Part shown: in pieces, positions 24,124 to 31,973 of the stretch
How positions within the stretch are numbered: the first letter of the stretch is position 1
Layout: each line of letters starts with the position of its first letter
Source of the DNA: JANXQE01 sp035651635
GTDB lineage: Bacteria; Verrucomicrobiota; Verrucomicrobiia; Limisphaerales; UBA8199
DNA: 64,000 nucleotides
Reading direction: 5' to 3'
Assembly: GCA_035651635.1 (NCBI GenBank)
Contig: DASRFK010000179.1
Span: forward strand, 41,686-105,685
Notes under the pieces: model-generated
The model's database searches: none
The model's input: only the letters and a program-made list of their open reading frames with translations
Told to the model about the DNA's origin: nothing
Translations under genes and position numbers: made by a program

Positions 24124-25332
24124 ATGCTCGAACTTGAAGAAGCCGTCGGGCGCATTCTCTCGCGGGTGCCGCCAGCCGAGCCGGAGAGCGTCCCCCTGGC
24201 TCAGGCTCACGGGCGAGTGCTTCTCGAGGCGGTCAGGGCATCGATCGATTTGCCTCCCTTCGACAACTCCGCGATGGACGGCTATGCGGTTCGCTCGGAG
24301 GATACCGCAAACGCGCAGCCAGACAAACCGGCCCTCCTTCGGCTGACGGGCCGGGTGGCGGCGGGAGAGGCTTTCTCCCAGGAAGTCAGCGAAGGTTGCT
24401 GCGTTCGCATTTTCACGGGTTCGGCTCTGCCAGCCGGAGCCGATTGCGTGGTGATGCAGGAAGATACCCGCGTCGCCCCAGGCAACCCATCGGAGATTCT
24501 CGTCCTCGAAAAGGCCACGCCCTGGGAAAATGTGCGTTTGCGCGGCGAAGATGTTCGCGCAGGAACGGCCGTCGGTTTAGGTGGAAAGGTGTTGAACGCG
24601 GGGACGCTATCGGTCCTGGCCGCGGTTGGAGTGAGGGAGGTTAAAGTAGGGCGGCAACCGGCTGTGGGGCTGCTGGCCACCGGCTCCGAACTGCGGGAGC
24701 AGGGCAAAGGTTTGCGGGAGGGCCAGATTTACGAAAGCAACCGGGTCGGGTTGTCTGCGCTGATTAGGTGCGCCGGCGGACGTCCCGTGGTATTGCCGAT
24801 CGTGGCGGATCTCCTCGAGAGCACCACGCAGGCGCTGACGGAGGCGCTCGCGCGATGCGATATGGTCGTAACTGTCGGAGGAGCTTCGGTTGGAGACCTC
24901 GACCTGGTGAAGCCGGCGTTGGAAAGAGTTGGGGCCAGGCTTGATTTCTGGAAAGTGGCGATCAGACCAGGCCGCCCGTTCGTCTTTGGCCAGGCTGGCG
25001 AAAAGCTTTTGTTTGGTCTGCCGGGCAACCCTGTGTCGGCCCTGGTGACGTTTCTGCTCCTGGTGCGACCGGCGTTGCGGCGGTGGCAAGGCGCTGAGGC
25101 CACTGGTTTGCCTGGTTCTCACGGGATCCTGGCAGAACCATTGGTCAACACAGGCTCGCGGCGGCATTTCGTTCGCGTCCAAATGAGCGGAGACGGAAGG
25201 GTGTCTCGGGCCGGAGCGCAGGCTTCACATGTGCTGAGTTCGTTTGCGGCCGCGGGAGGCTTGGTGGACGTGCCGGCTGACGCAACGTTACCTGCCGGAA
25301 CACCGGTCAAAGTACTGTTCTGGGAAGTCTGA
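24124..25332 (+). CDS. moeA: Molybdopterin molybdenumtransferase
   Basis: About 402 residues with the MoeA landmarks LPPFDNSAMDGYAVR, RIFTGSALPAGADCVVMQED, the central MoCF_biosynth domain (GLLATGSEL, YESNRVGLSALI, TVGGASVGDLDLVKPAL) and KVAIRPGRPFVFGQ with FGLPGNPVSALVTFLLLVRP. It inserts molybdate into adenylated molybdopterin. ATG 24124 gives the family-standard MLELEEA start; the longer open frame upstream overlaps the preceding gene. It follows the phosphoesterase by 46 bp. A MoeB-like gene is found 20 kb away. Confidence 0.94.
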   Translation: MLELEEAVGRILSRVPPAEPESVPLAQAHGRVLLEAVRASIDLPPFDNSAMDGYAVRSEDTANAQPDKPALLRLTGRVAAGEAFSQEVSEGCCVRIFTGSALPAGADCVVMQEDTRVAPGNPSEILVLEKATPWENVRLRGEDVRAGTAVGLGGKVLNAGTLSVLAAVGVREVKVGRQPAVGLLATGSELREQGKGLREGQIYESNRVGLSALIRCAGGRPVVLPIVADLLESTTQALTEALARCDMVVTVGGASVGDLDLVKPALERVGARLDFWKVAIRPGRPFVFGQAGEKLLFGLPGNPVSALVTFLLLVRPALRRWQGAEATGLPGSHGILAEPLVNTGSRRHFVRVQMSGDGRVSRAGAQASHVLSSFAAAGGLVDVPADATLPAGTPVKVLFWEV

Positions 25333-25342
25333 CCAAGCGAGC

Positions 25343-26419
25343 TTAAAAGTGGCGGCGTGGGAAGTCGAAGTTCGGCGGCGTTGGCGGAGTGATCTTGGGC
25401 GGTTCGATCTTGGCAGGAGAATACAACGGATTCCATCGATTAAGCACGGCCGCATTGACATCCGGAAGGGTGGCGGGGCTGGCAATCGAGGTAACGGTTC
25501 CGGGGGTGGCGCTTTGCGTAAACTCGTGGCCCGATGAGGTGGGCAGCTGCTCGACGGATGGGCGGACCACGGCACGCGGCGTGCTGCCGGCTGGCAGCAA
25601 GGCATTCAGACCGGAATTAAGCTGCACCGCCGGGCCGGATCCATCGAGGACCTTTTTGAATTGGTCCATGAATGATTCCATCGAAGTTTTTGGGCCCCGC
25701 GCGTCGTCGGAGGCCGCATTGCTCTCTTTCAATCCAAAGAAGTTGTCGAAACTCGTTTTCGGCTTGGAACGGTTAAAAATGCTGTCCGGGTCCTCGTTGA
25801 CCAATTCGCGGAGCTTTTCAGCTTTATCACGCAAACCGGGCGGCAGCTTGGCATCGTCTCCAAACTCGTCCATCTTCGGCAAATCCGACCGTTTGTTCAG
25901 GTCGTTCGAACCGCTATTGTCGGAGGGTCGGTTCGGATTCTGGTGTCCGGTACCGGAACGGTTCAGATTATCATAAAACTGTTGCAGGGATGAGCTCTTG
26001 CCGCCGAGTTTCTCGTCGCCGTACAGGGAAAGCAAATCCAGGTCCTTGGAAGAACCAATGGGTCCGCCTAGTTCCTCCGCGGTCATGCCCCAATTTCTTT
26101 GACGGTCCAACAGTTCCATCAAGGTCTTGCGCGGAACTACCGTCGGATTGTTATAGGGCGCATTGAATCTCGTTTCGAGGTTCTTCGGAGTCAGGCTCCG
26201 AATCACCCGGAGTTGGTCTTCGAGTTGGTCGACCCCCTCTTTTCGGGCGGTGATCCGATTGAGATTGGTAAGGATCTCGCCACTATTGGTTTCGGAGAGT
26301 TCGATGAAACGCCGCGGCTTCTGCTGGCCTTGCGCCTGGACACGAGGGCCGGCCAAGCCCAGGCAAAGCAAAGCTGAGATGGCCGCACACACTCCAAACT
26401 TGGAAAATCCGAAACTCAT
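25343..26419 (-). CDS. Secreted protein of unknown function, end of pseudopilin operon
   Basis: The 358-residue protein begins with a signal peptide (~1-30, cut near VQAQG). The mature part is hydrophilic, rich in Pro, Ser, Asn and Asp, with low-complexity stretches (PNRPSDNSGSNDLNKRSDLP) and a proline-rich end (IEPPKITPPTPPNFDFP). I do not recognise a domain. It is 61 bp after gspK on the same strand, so it may be an accessory or periplasmic part of the secretion machine. ATG 26419 is used; the preceding codon pair is TTG GAA. Confidence 0.7.
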   Translation of the reverse strand: MSFGFSKFGVCAAISALLCLGLAGPRVQAQGQQKPRRFIELSETNSGEILTNLNRITARKEGVDQLEDQLRVIRSLTPKNLETRFNAPYNNPTVVPRKTLMELLDRQRNWGMTAEELGGPIGSSKDLDLLSLYGDEKLGGKSSSLQQFYDNLNRSGTGHQNPNRPSDNSGSNDLNKRSDLPKMDEFGDDAKLPPGLRDKAEKLRELVNEDPDSIFNRSKPKTSFDNFFGLKESNAASDDARGPKTSMESFMDQFKKVLDGSGPAVQLNSGLNALLPAGSTPRAVVRPSVEQLPTSSGHEFTQSATPGTVTSIASPATLPDVNAAVLNRWNPLYSPAKIEPPKITPPTPPNFDFPRRHF

Positions 26420-26486
26420 TTCCAAACGATACCCTAAACGAACTGGAGCGAGGCGTAAAGTTAAAACTCGCCGGCGTTATAACGGA

Positions 26487-27626
26487 TCAGTTGGTCCAGT
26501 AAAAGCTGAGGATTTGTACGTCCCGCGGGTTATTGCGGCCGATGACGCCAACGAAGTGGCGGTGATATCCGGCCACCTGAGCATCAACGTGGACTTCGAA
26601 GGTGCTGCTGCGCACGCCGCAGAATTGTTGCAATGCTGCCAGCATGGGCAAACTGACTTCCGGAACGCGGCGGACCTCGCCGAGATTTCGATAAGGCCCG
26701 AACATGCCGCTGCCGTCATCCTCGCCTTGGCGGGCCGCAACGATGGCCTGAGCTACCTCGGGCGTAATGGAAGGGACCAACTGCAAAACTTCGGCCGAGG
26801 CGGTATTGATATTGATCATCCCGGTCGAAAGGGGCGTAAACAGGTTTGTTAACCCCACGGCGGGGGACGGGAGGCTGACGCCGGAGGAGCTGAACCGGCT
26901 AGTCAACGGATTATAAATTTTTTGTCCGACCTCAGGATTATCCCCAGCGGCGTAAAAATCGGCCGCGCCTTTGATCAGCAACAACTCGGAAATGTCATCA
27001 ATCGGGCCGTTCTTGGCGTAGTATGGCGGATTGAGCCCCTGGTAGAAATCGCTCTCGGCGCCCTGTATGCGAGGCGTCTCGTCGCGGTCGATCCAATCGA
27101 GAATGCAATTGATGACGGGAGTTATCTGGCCGGCATCGACCCCCATGACGAGGAGCGACTGTTGGAGGACGGCTTCGTTGGCGACGTTGATGTTGGCCTT
27201 GCTTTCGAGGTCGGTAATTTTCCAGGTGGCGCCGCCGTCCTGGATTTGAATTTCGTTTTTGAAATCGGCTAATGGGCTGTTGGAAGTGCCGGCGCCGCCC
27301 AGGCCACCGGCCCAGACTTGATTCATAGCGTCGTAGGGCTCCTGCGGGATCATGAGTTGTTGCGCCAATTCCCAGCGCGCGCTTTCAACCGCGGAGCGTC
27401 CAAGCCATTCGAGCTGGCTTTCGCTGTTGGCATTGCGCGCGAGTTTGGTCTCGACCTTCATCGAATAAGCGAAGCCGCCGGCCAGGATGGTTAGCACGAA
27501 GATCGAGATCATTACGATAATCAGCGCGATACCGGCCTGGGCTGAAGCAGCCATACCTCCTCGGCCGGTGCCACGGCGGTGCCCTGGCGGTGCAAACCCG
27601 TTTATCGAGTGAATAAGCGGTTTCAT
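26487..27626 (-). CDS. gspK: GspK-like minor pseudopilin
   Basis: The 379-residue protein has a hydrophobic N-helix (AGIALIIVMISIFVLTILAGGFAYS, ~32-56) without the Glu at position 5, as in GspK, then the saposin-like region with DLESKANINVANEAVLQ, CILDWIDRDETPRIQGAESDFY and TGMININTASAEVLQLVPSI. GspK caps the pseudopilus tip of type II secretion systems. It starts with an ATGA overlap on gspJ. Its 31-residue leader is longer than usual. Confidence 0.9.
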   Translation of the reverse strand: MKPLIHSINGFAPPGHRRGTGRGGMAASAQAGIALIIVMISIFVLTILAGGFAYSMKVETKLARNANSESQLEWLGRSAVESARWELAQQLMIPQEPYDAMNQVWAGGLGGAGTSNSPLADFKNEIQIQDGGATWKITDLESKANINVANEAVLQQSLLVMGVDAGQITPVINCILDWIDRDETPRIQGAESDFYQGLNPPYYAKNGPIDDISELLLIKGAADFYAAGDNPEVGQKIYNPLTSRFSSSGVSLPSPAVGLTNLFTPLSTGMININTASAEVLQLVPSITPEVAQAIVAARQGEDDGSGMFGPYRNLGEVRRVPEVSLPMLAALQQFCGVRSSTFEVHVDAQVAGYHRHFVGVIGRNNPRDVQILSFYWTN

Positions 27627-28552
27627 CGAGGTCCGAACCCTCCCACGCTCGGCGGCAGCCCGGGTATGACGGGGCTATTTATAACTCCGGGCGAGCCTGG
27701 AGGCGTTCCAGGAATATTGGGATTAGCGGGATTGTTGCTGCCGGCTTGCTGACGGGGAGATTGCCACATGGGCGCCACCATCACCGAGGGCAAGCTCACG
27801 ATGCGGGTGACCGCCTGGCGCACCTGCGACGAGAATTTGTTGTCGGCCAGCGCCAGGCTAACCTTCACCAGCGTCGGTATCTGATTAGTGAACTTCCATT
27901 CGTCGGTCCAATCCTGCAAACGCGGATCCCAGAGCTCGGTCTTGAACTCTTTGACATTCTTGGCCAGCACCAGGGGGTAGTTCTGTTCGTCCTTGTCCAT
28001 ATCCATCAACAACGCGTTCTGGCGCAGGACTAACTGACGGCCGCCTTCGGGAGCCGATTCAAGGGAAAAGGTCACGCGCCGCACATCAAGTCCGGCGAAT
28101 TTGCCGCTGCGTGGAAAAGACGGCGATAAACGGCTGACGAAGCTCAGCATGGCTTCATTACCGTTTTCGACAACGAACGCGTAGTACTTTTGGTTCAAGG
28201 CAAAGGATTGCACCGAGCCGAGAGTCTCTTCGATGGTCCGGCCGGTGATTCTCGCGCGTTGAACGGCGGCGGCGGCATCCCCCCCCACCTTCCTTGCCCG
28301 CAAAATCGCCGTCCAGGTCGAGTAGATCGCCGCCAGAACCATCGAGAAAATGCCGATGGCGATCAGGATCTCGACAAGTGTGAAGGCGCGGACGGATCTG
28401 ACTGCCGGTTGCAGATTGCCGGTTGCAGGTTGCCGGTTATCAAGAACCGCACGTTTGTCTGCTGGGGAGTCCACTTGGAACTTGCCACTTGGAACTTGCA
28501 ACCTGCAACCGGGAAGGCGGCCGTCTCTAATAATTTTACGGGAGCACTTCAT
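27623..28552 (-). CDS. gspJ: GspJ-like pseudopilin with repeat-derived leader
   Basis: This 309-residue protein carries the prepilin signal VRA/FTLVEILIAIGIFSMVLAAIYSTW at ~54-78, with Ala at -1 and Glu5 present, and a GspJ-type body ending in a Pro/Gly-rich tail. The ~54-residue leader is unusually long and is encoded by short repeats (28404-28513). It overlaps gspI and gspK by four bases at its two ends, which supports the distant start. It is a minor pseudopilin of the type II secretion tip complex. Confidence 0.87.
   Translation of the reverse strand: MKCSRKIIRDGRLPGCRLQVPSGKFQVDSPADKRAVLDNRQPATGNLQPAVRSVRAFTLVEILIAIGIFSMVLAAIYSTWTAILRARKVGGDAAAAVQRARITGRTIEETLGSVQSFALNQKYYAFVVENGNEAMLSFVSRLSPSFPRSGKFAGLDVRRVTFSLESAPEGGRQLVLRQNALLMDMDKDEQNYPLVLAKNVKEFKTELWDPRLQDWTDEWKFTNQIPTLVKVSLALADNKFSSQVRQAVTRIVSLPSVMVAPMWQSPRQQAGSNNPANPNIPGTPPGSPGVINSPVIPGLPPSVGGFGPR
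28404..28513. repeat. GGTTGCAGGTTGCC-type repeat inside the gspJ leader
   Basis: The stretch includes ccggttgcagattgccggttgcaggttgcc, then two copies of cacttggaacttgc... and an inverted aacctgcaacc. A related fragment (acaagttgcaggttgcc) appears in intergenic DNA at about 55058. The repeat is in-frame within the part of gspJ that is removed by prepilin peptidase. Confidence 0.7.
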
Positions 28553-29085
28553 CGGAAAGTAGGTTGGCCGGGGCCGGTCTTGGCGTCCGGGCTGTAGATC
28601 CAGATGGTCATGGTATCGACCGGTTTTTGGAGACCCCGGCGGTTAACGACGATGCCTACCTTCAAAAGACCATTTGTTTCAGCCTGCTCGCTGACAAATT
28701 CGTAGCTATAATCGGGGTAGGCTTCACCGAAGTTGCCGGAGCCGGAGATCTCCGCTTGCCGGTTGGTCTTGAGCGTCTCATAAATCTGGGAGGCAGCCAT
28801 GCCGGCATCGACATCGCCCCGCTGCAGCGCCCGTGCGTTGCGCAGAGTCGTCGAAACCAAGGCCAGGATGGCGAAGGTGGCCATGAAGAAGATGCCGCAG
28901 GCGATCATGACTTCGATGAGGCTAAAGGCCGAGGTAAGACCGAAGGCCGAAGACCGAAGGCCGAAAGAAGGCCGAAGGCCGAATGCCGAACGGAGTGTCG
29001 GGATCCGCGGGAAAGCGGCTGCGAGAGGCGGCACTGTCTGAGCGGCTGCTGAAGCGGCGGAGGATTGGAAACGCGAAATCATCAT
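28549..29085 (-). CDS. gspI: GspI-like pseudopilin with repeat-derived leader
   Basis: The 178-residue protein has a prepilin signal TSA/FSLIEVMIACGIFFMATFAILALV at ~53-77 (Ala at -1, Glu5 present) and a short GspI-like body. The ~53-residue leader contains the repeats LRSAFGLRPSFGLRSSAFG, encoded by the tandem ccgaaggcc array at 28926-28991. Four-base overlaps with gspH and gspJ support the ATG at 29085. It forms the tip with GspJ and GspK. Confidence 0.85.
   Translation of the reverse strand: MMISRFQSSAASAAAQTVPPLAAAFPRIPTLRSAFGLRPSFGLRSSAFGLTSAFSLIEVMIACGIFFMATFAILALVSTTLRNARALQRGDVDAGMAASQIYETLKTNRQAEISGSGNFGEAYPDYSYEFVSEQAETNGLLKVGIVVNRRGLQKPVDTMTIWIYSPDAKTGPGQPTFR
28926..28991. repeat. 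CCGAAGGCC-type tandem repeat inside the gspI leader
   Basis: At least six imperfect units of ggccgaa/gaccgaa (9-10 bases) lie in tandem on the + strand, giving the FGLRP/FGLRS repeats in the leader of the minus-strand gene. Confidence 0.75.
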
Positions 29086-29804
29086 TTGAAACGCCTCGGG
29101 TCGGACTCGACGCTGAGTAGTCCCGTGGTGACTTCGAGCGTCAATTCACGCCGCTCGCTCTGGTCGGAAACTAAAATCAGGGTCAGCTCATCACAAGTGC
29201 CATTGGGAAAAAAGCGCACGCGGGCGAGGTCGTCCTCGCGGAATTCATGCGGCAGCTTGTTAATGTCCATCAGCTCGATGGCAATTTTGCCCGACAGCTG
29301 GCCCGAAAGGCCTGAGCCGCTGGCCGGGGCGATGCCGGCCGGGGCCGGGGTTGTGGATCGGGTTGGCGGCCCGGAGGTGGCGGGCTGGGCGGCCGTTACC
29401 GCGGAAGCTGAACCGACTTCGAACCGCCCTTCGCGAGGATGAAAAATGACATCGACTTCGTGGCCTTGCAAGATCGCCCTGGCCCGAGCGTTGCTGCAGA
29501 CTTCCCTGAGATCGGATACGGCTTCGCTCATGGGAGCTTTGTGCCAGGTTTTATAGACAATCGGCACACCCATGCTCAGGACGATTCCCATGATCGCGAC
29601 CACGATCATGATCTCGATTAGCGTAAAGGCGGTTGAGTGTCTGTAACGGGTGATCAGCCCAGGCGCGCGGCAATGGGGACTCGCTGGGTTTGTCCCCCCG
29701 GCGCATGGCTGAAGGCGGAGCGCTTTCCATCGCCCGGGCGGAAGATTTGGACACGCGAGCATGTGCAATGGGTCAGCAGGCCAACCCGTGAGACATTCGA
29801 TCAC
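29082..29804 (-). CDS. gspH: GspH/FimT-like pseudopilin
   Basis: The 240-residue protein has the prepilin signal STA/FTLIEIMIVVAIMGIVLSMGVP at ~57-80, with Ala at -1, followed by a GspH-like beta domain that contains an Ala/Pro/Thr-rich insert (~140-165). GTG 29804 overlaps the gspF stop (GTGA); an ATG at 29762 would shorten the leader by 14 residues. Even so the leader exceeds 40 residues, as in gspI and gspJ. It is a minor pseudopilin of the same system. Confidence 0.85.
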   Translation of the reverse strand: MIECLTGWPADPLHMLACPNLPPGRWKALRLQPCAGGTNPASPHCRAPGLITRYRHSTAFTLIEIMIVVAIMGIVLSMGVPIVYKTWHKAPMSEAVSDLREVCSNARARAILQGHEVDVIFHPREGRFEVGSASAVTAAQPATSGPPTRSTTPAPAGIAPASGSGLSGQLSGKIAIELMDINKLPHEFREDDLARVRFFPNGTCDELTLILVSDQSERRELTLEVTTGLLSVESDPRRFK

Positions 29805-31075
29805 CTGGCAATATTGGAAGTAATGGCGAACATGGCCGAGAGCACGCTCAGGAGCAAAAACCCGACTCCGATCGCCATCACGATGATCATCACCGGCTCG
29901 ATCATGTTGGTCATGACGCGCAAAGCGATGCTGAGCTCGTTTTCGTAGGTATCGGCCACGTTTTTTAACGCGCCGGGGACGTCTCCGGTGTCCTCACCGA
30001 TTTTGACCAGGTCGACCATGAGCTGCGGGAAGACCTTGCTGCGCGCCAGCGGTTGGGCGATGGTTTTGCCGTCAGTAACCTCTTCGCGGGTCTTGGCGAT
30101 GGCCTCTTTGACGATCACATTTGGCAGGATCTGTTCGGTGATCTTGAGTGCCGTGAGGACCGGGACACCATTTTCGAGCAAGGTCGAGAGCGTCCGGGCA
30201 AACTGGCCGAACAGGTTGAGTTTGACGACTTTTCCAAAGACCGGCGCGTTCATTTTCCACTGATCGAGTTTGCGGCGGCCTTCCGGGCTGGCCTGAAAGC
30301 GTTTGAACAGAATGACGATCACCGCAACCAACAGGAGCATGAGCCACCAATAGCTGGAGAAAAGATGGCTGATCCCGATGAGCATCTGGGTCATGACCGG
30401 GAGATCCACATTCAAGCCCTGAAAAATGGTCATGAATTTGGGAAGCATGTAGGTCATGAAGAAAAACATGATCGAAATGCCAACGACGGACACGAACGCC
30501 GGGTACACCAACGCGGAGGTGAACTTTGATTGGACCTGGGCGAAGCGTTCGAAATGGTCGGCCATGCGCCGCAACACTTCGACCAGGGCCCCGCTGGATT
30601 CACCGGCACGCACCATGTTGATGTACAGATCCGAAAAAATCCGGGGTTGTTTCGACATCGCATCCGAGAGGCTTCGGCCTTCCATGACGTCCTGTTTGAG
30701 CTCGCGGCTGACCTCGGCGGGAATGCCTTTGGTTTCCAGATGAGTCATGCTGTTCAGAGCCACGGTTAAGGGCATGCCTGAATTGAGCAGATTCGCCAAC
30801 TGTTGCGTGAAGGTGGCCAGTTCCTGAAGCTTTGGTTTGCGCTTGCGGGTCAGAGCCTCCCGGACCGCCGGCGGCAGAATCGCGCGCCAGTCGGTTTTTT
30901 GGCCCGTGGGCCGCTCCAGCGCCATCACCGCGCCCCCCTTGGCGGCATCCACGGCGACCGGGAACAAGCCGAGGCGCTCGATTTGAATCAGAGCCGCCGA
31001 GCGGTCCGCAACTTCAAGGACACCCTCGACAACTTCGCCCGTGCGCCGCCGGGCTCTGTACGAAAACTGTGGCAT
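29801..31075 (-). CDS. gspF: Type II secretion inner-membrane protein GspF
   Basis: About 424 residues with two copies of the T2SSF domain: FTQQLANLLNSGMPLTVALNSM...VRAGESSGALVEVLRRMADHFE (~90-215) and FARTLSTLLENGVPVLTALKI...VKIGEDTGDVPGALKNVADTYE (~290-415), three membrane helices, and the N-terminal FSYRARRRTGEVVEGVLE. It is the platform protein for pseudopilus assembly. ATG 31075 is preferred to a TTG at 31081. It is first in the five-gene cascade; gspE, gspG and gspD are not nearby. Confidence 0.93.
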   Translation of the reverse strand: MPQFSYRARRRTGEVVEGVLEVADRSAALIQIERLGLFPVAVDAAKGGAVMALERPTGQKTDWRAILPPAVREALTRKRKPKLQELATFTQQLANLLNSGMPLTVALNSMTHLETKGIPAEVSRELKQDVMEGRSLSDAMSKQPRIFSDLYINMVRAGESSGALVEVLRRMADHFERFAQVQSKFTSALVYPAFVSVVGISIMFFFMTYMLPKFMTIFQGLNVDLPVMTQMLIGISHLFSSYWWLMLLLVAVIVILFKRFQASPEGRRKLDQWKMNAPVFGKVVKLNLFGQFARTLSTLLENGVPVLTALKITEQILPNVIVKEAIAKTREEVTDGKTIAQPLARSKVFPQLMVDLVKIGEDTGDVPGALKNVADTYENELSIALRVMTNMIEPVMIIVMAIGVGFLLLSVLSAMFAITSNIAR

Positions 31076-31166
31076 AACCAATTAAACTCAAACACAAAAT
31101 TTAGCAAAAAGTTGCGGTATTCCAAGCCACAATTTCCGCGCGCGCGGACTTGCATTCCACCGAGAT

Positions 31167-31183
31167 CCAGGAATCGAACCTGG
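31167..31183 (-). other. Isolated tRNA T-arm-like sequence
   Basis: On the minus strand the sequence reads ccagg-ttcgatt-cctgg, a perfect 5-bp T-stem with the universal TTCGANT loop. The next seven bases (atctcgg) should pair with a 5' acceptor strand, but no ccgagat is found ~65 bases before it, and no D- or anticodon arm can be built. It may be a tRNA 3'-end remnant, for example left at an attachment site, or chance. Confidence 0.4.
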
Positions 31184-31307
31184 CGAAGCGAAGGGTTTGG
31201 CATCGGCGGGTGACCGGGCGTCGCTGCGGGCAGGATGCCGGCGGGCCGCTGAAAGTGTTTGACCCTGGAATGAAAAAGATCGAGCTTCAGTCAAACCAAT
31301 AGTTATC

Positions 31308-31973
31308 ATGAATGTTTCTTTTACTCCACCCTCCCGCCGCCGTTTTCTCTCCGCGCTCGGGCTCGGGTCGGTGGCGCTTTTCGCCCCCGGCGCTTTCGCC
31401 GAGGAATTGCTGCGCACCGCCCACGTTGAAGAAGGGCCATTTTATCCGGACAAACTGCCGTTGGATACGGACAATGATTTGCTGATCGTGAATGATGCGC
31501 TCACGCCGGCGATTGGTGAAGTCACGCATTTGAGCGGGCGGCTCCTGGATGCAAAAGGCGACCCGATCAAGAATGCGTTGATTGAGATCTGGCAAGTGGA
31601 CAGCAAAGGGGTCTACCTGAGAGACCGTCCGGCGCATCCAGGCAATTTTGACAATAATTTCCAGGGATTTGGCCGGTTTTTGACGGGGTCAACTGGTGAA
31701 TATTATTTCCGAACGATAAAACCACTCCCCTACGAGCGACGGCCGGCCGGACACGTGCATTTTGCCGTGAAAGTGAAGGGACGTGAGAAGTGGACCACAC
31801 AACTGTTTGTGAAAGGCGCGCCGGGCAATGAAGTGGATCAGGTTTACAAGAGCATTCGTGAGCCAAAAGCCCGAGAATCAGTGACAGTGGACTTTCTGCC
31901 CGTTAAGGGTTCACGAGTCGGGGAGCTGACCGCCAAGTTCGACATGGTCATGGGTTTCACGCCGGAAACCTGA
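31308..31973 (+). CDS. Tat-exported intradiol dioxygenase-like protein
   Basis: The 221-residue protein starts with a twin-arginine signal (SRRRFLSALGLGSVALFAPGAFA). The body has the intradiol ring-cleavage fold of protocatechuate 3,4-dioxygenase: SGRLLDAKGDPIKNALIEIWQVDSKG, FLTGSTGEYYFRTIKPLPYERRPAGHVHF, with Tyr and the His-x-His of the Fe(III) site. Exported relatives of this family are common, and their substrates are mostly unknown. Its last 63 bp overlap the convergent FAD-oxidoreductase gene. Confidence 0.88.
   Translation: MNVSFTPPSRRRFLSALGLGSVALFAPGAFAEELLRTAHVEEGPFYPDKLPLDTDNDLLIVNDALTPAIGEVTHLSGRLLDAKGDPIKNALIEIWQVDSKGVYLRDRPAHPGNFDNNFQGFGRFLTGSTGEYYFRTIKPLPYERRPAGHVHFAVKVKGREKWTTQLFVKGAPGNEVDQVYKSIREPKARESVTVDFLPVKGSRVGELTAKFDMVMGFTPET

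Noticed and set aside
31145..31272. A complete tRNA gene around the T-arm-like sequence
   Set aside because: The outer complementary bases (cattcca/tggaatg) are about 115 bases apart and do not adjoin the T-arm, and no D or anticodon arm folds.
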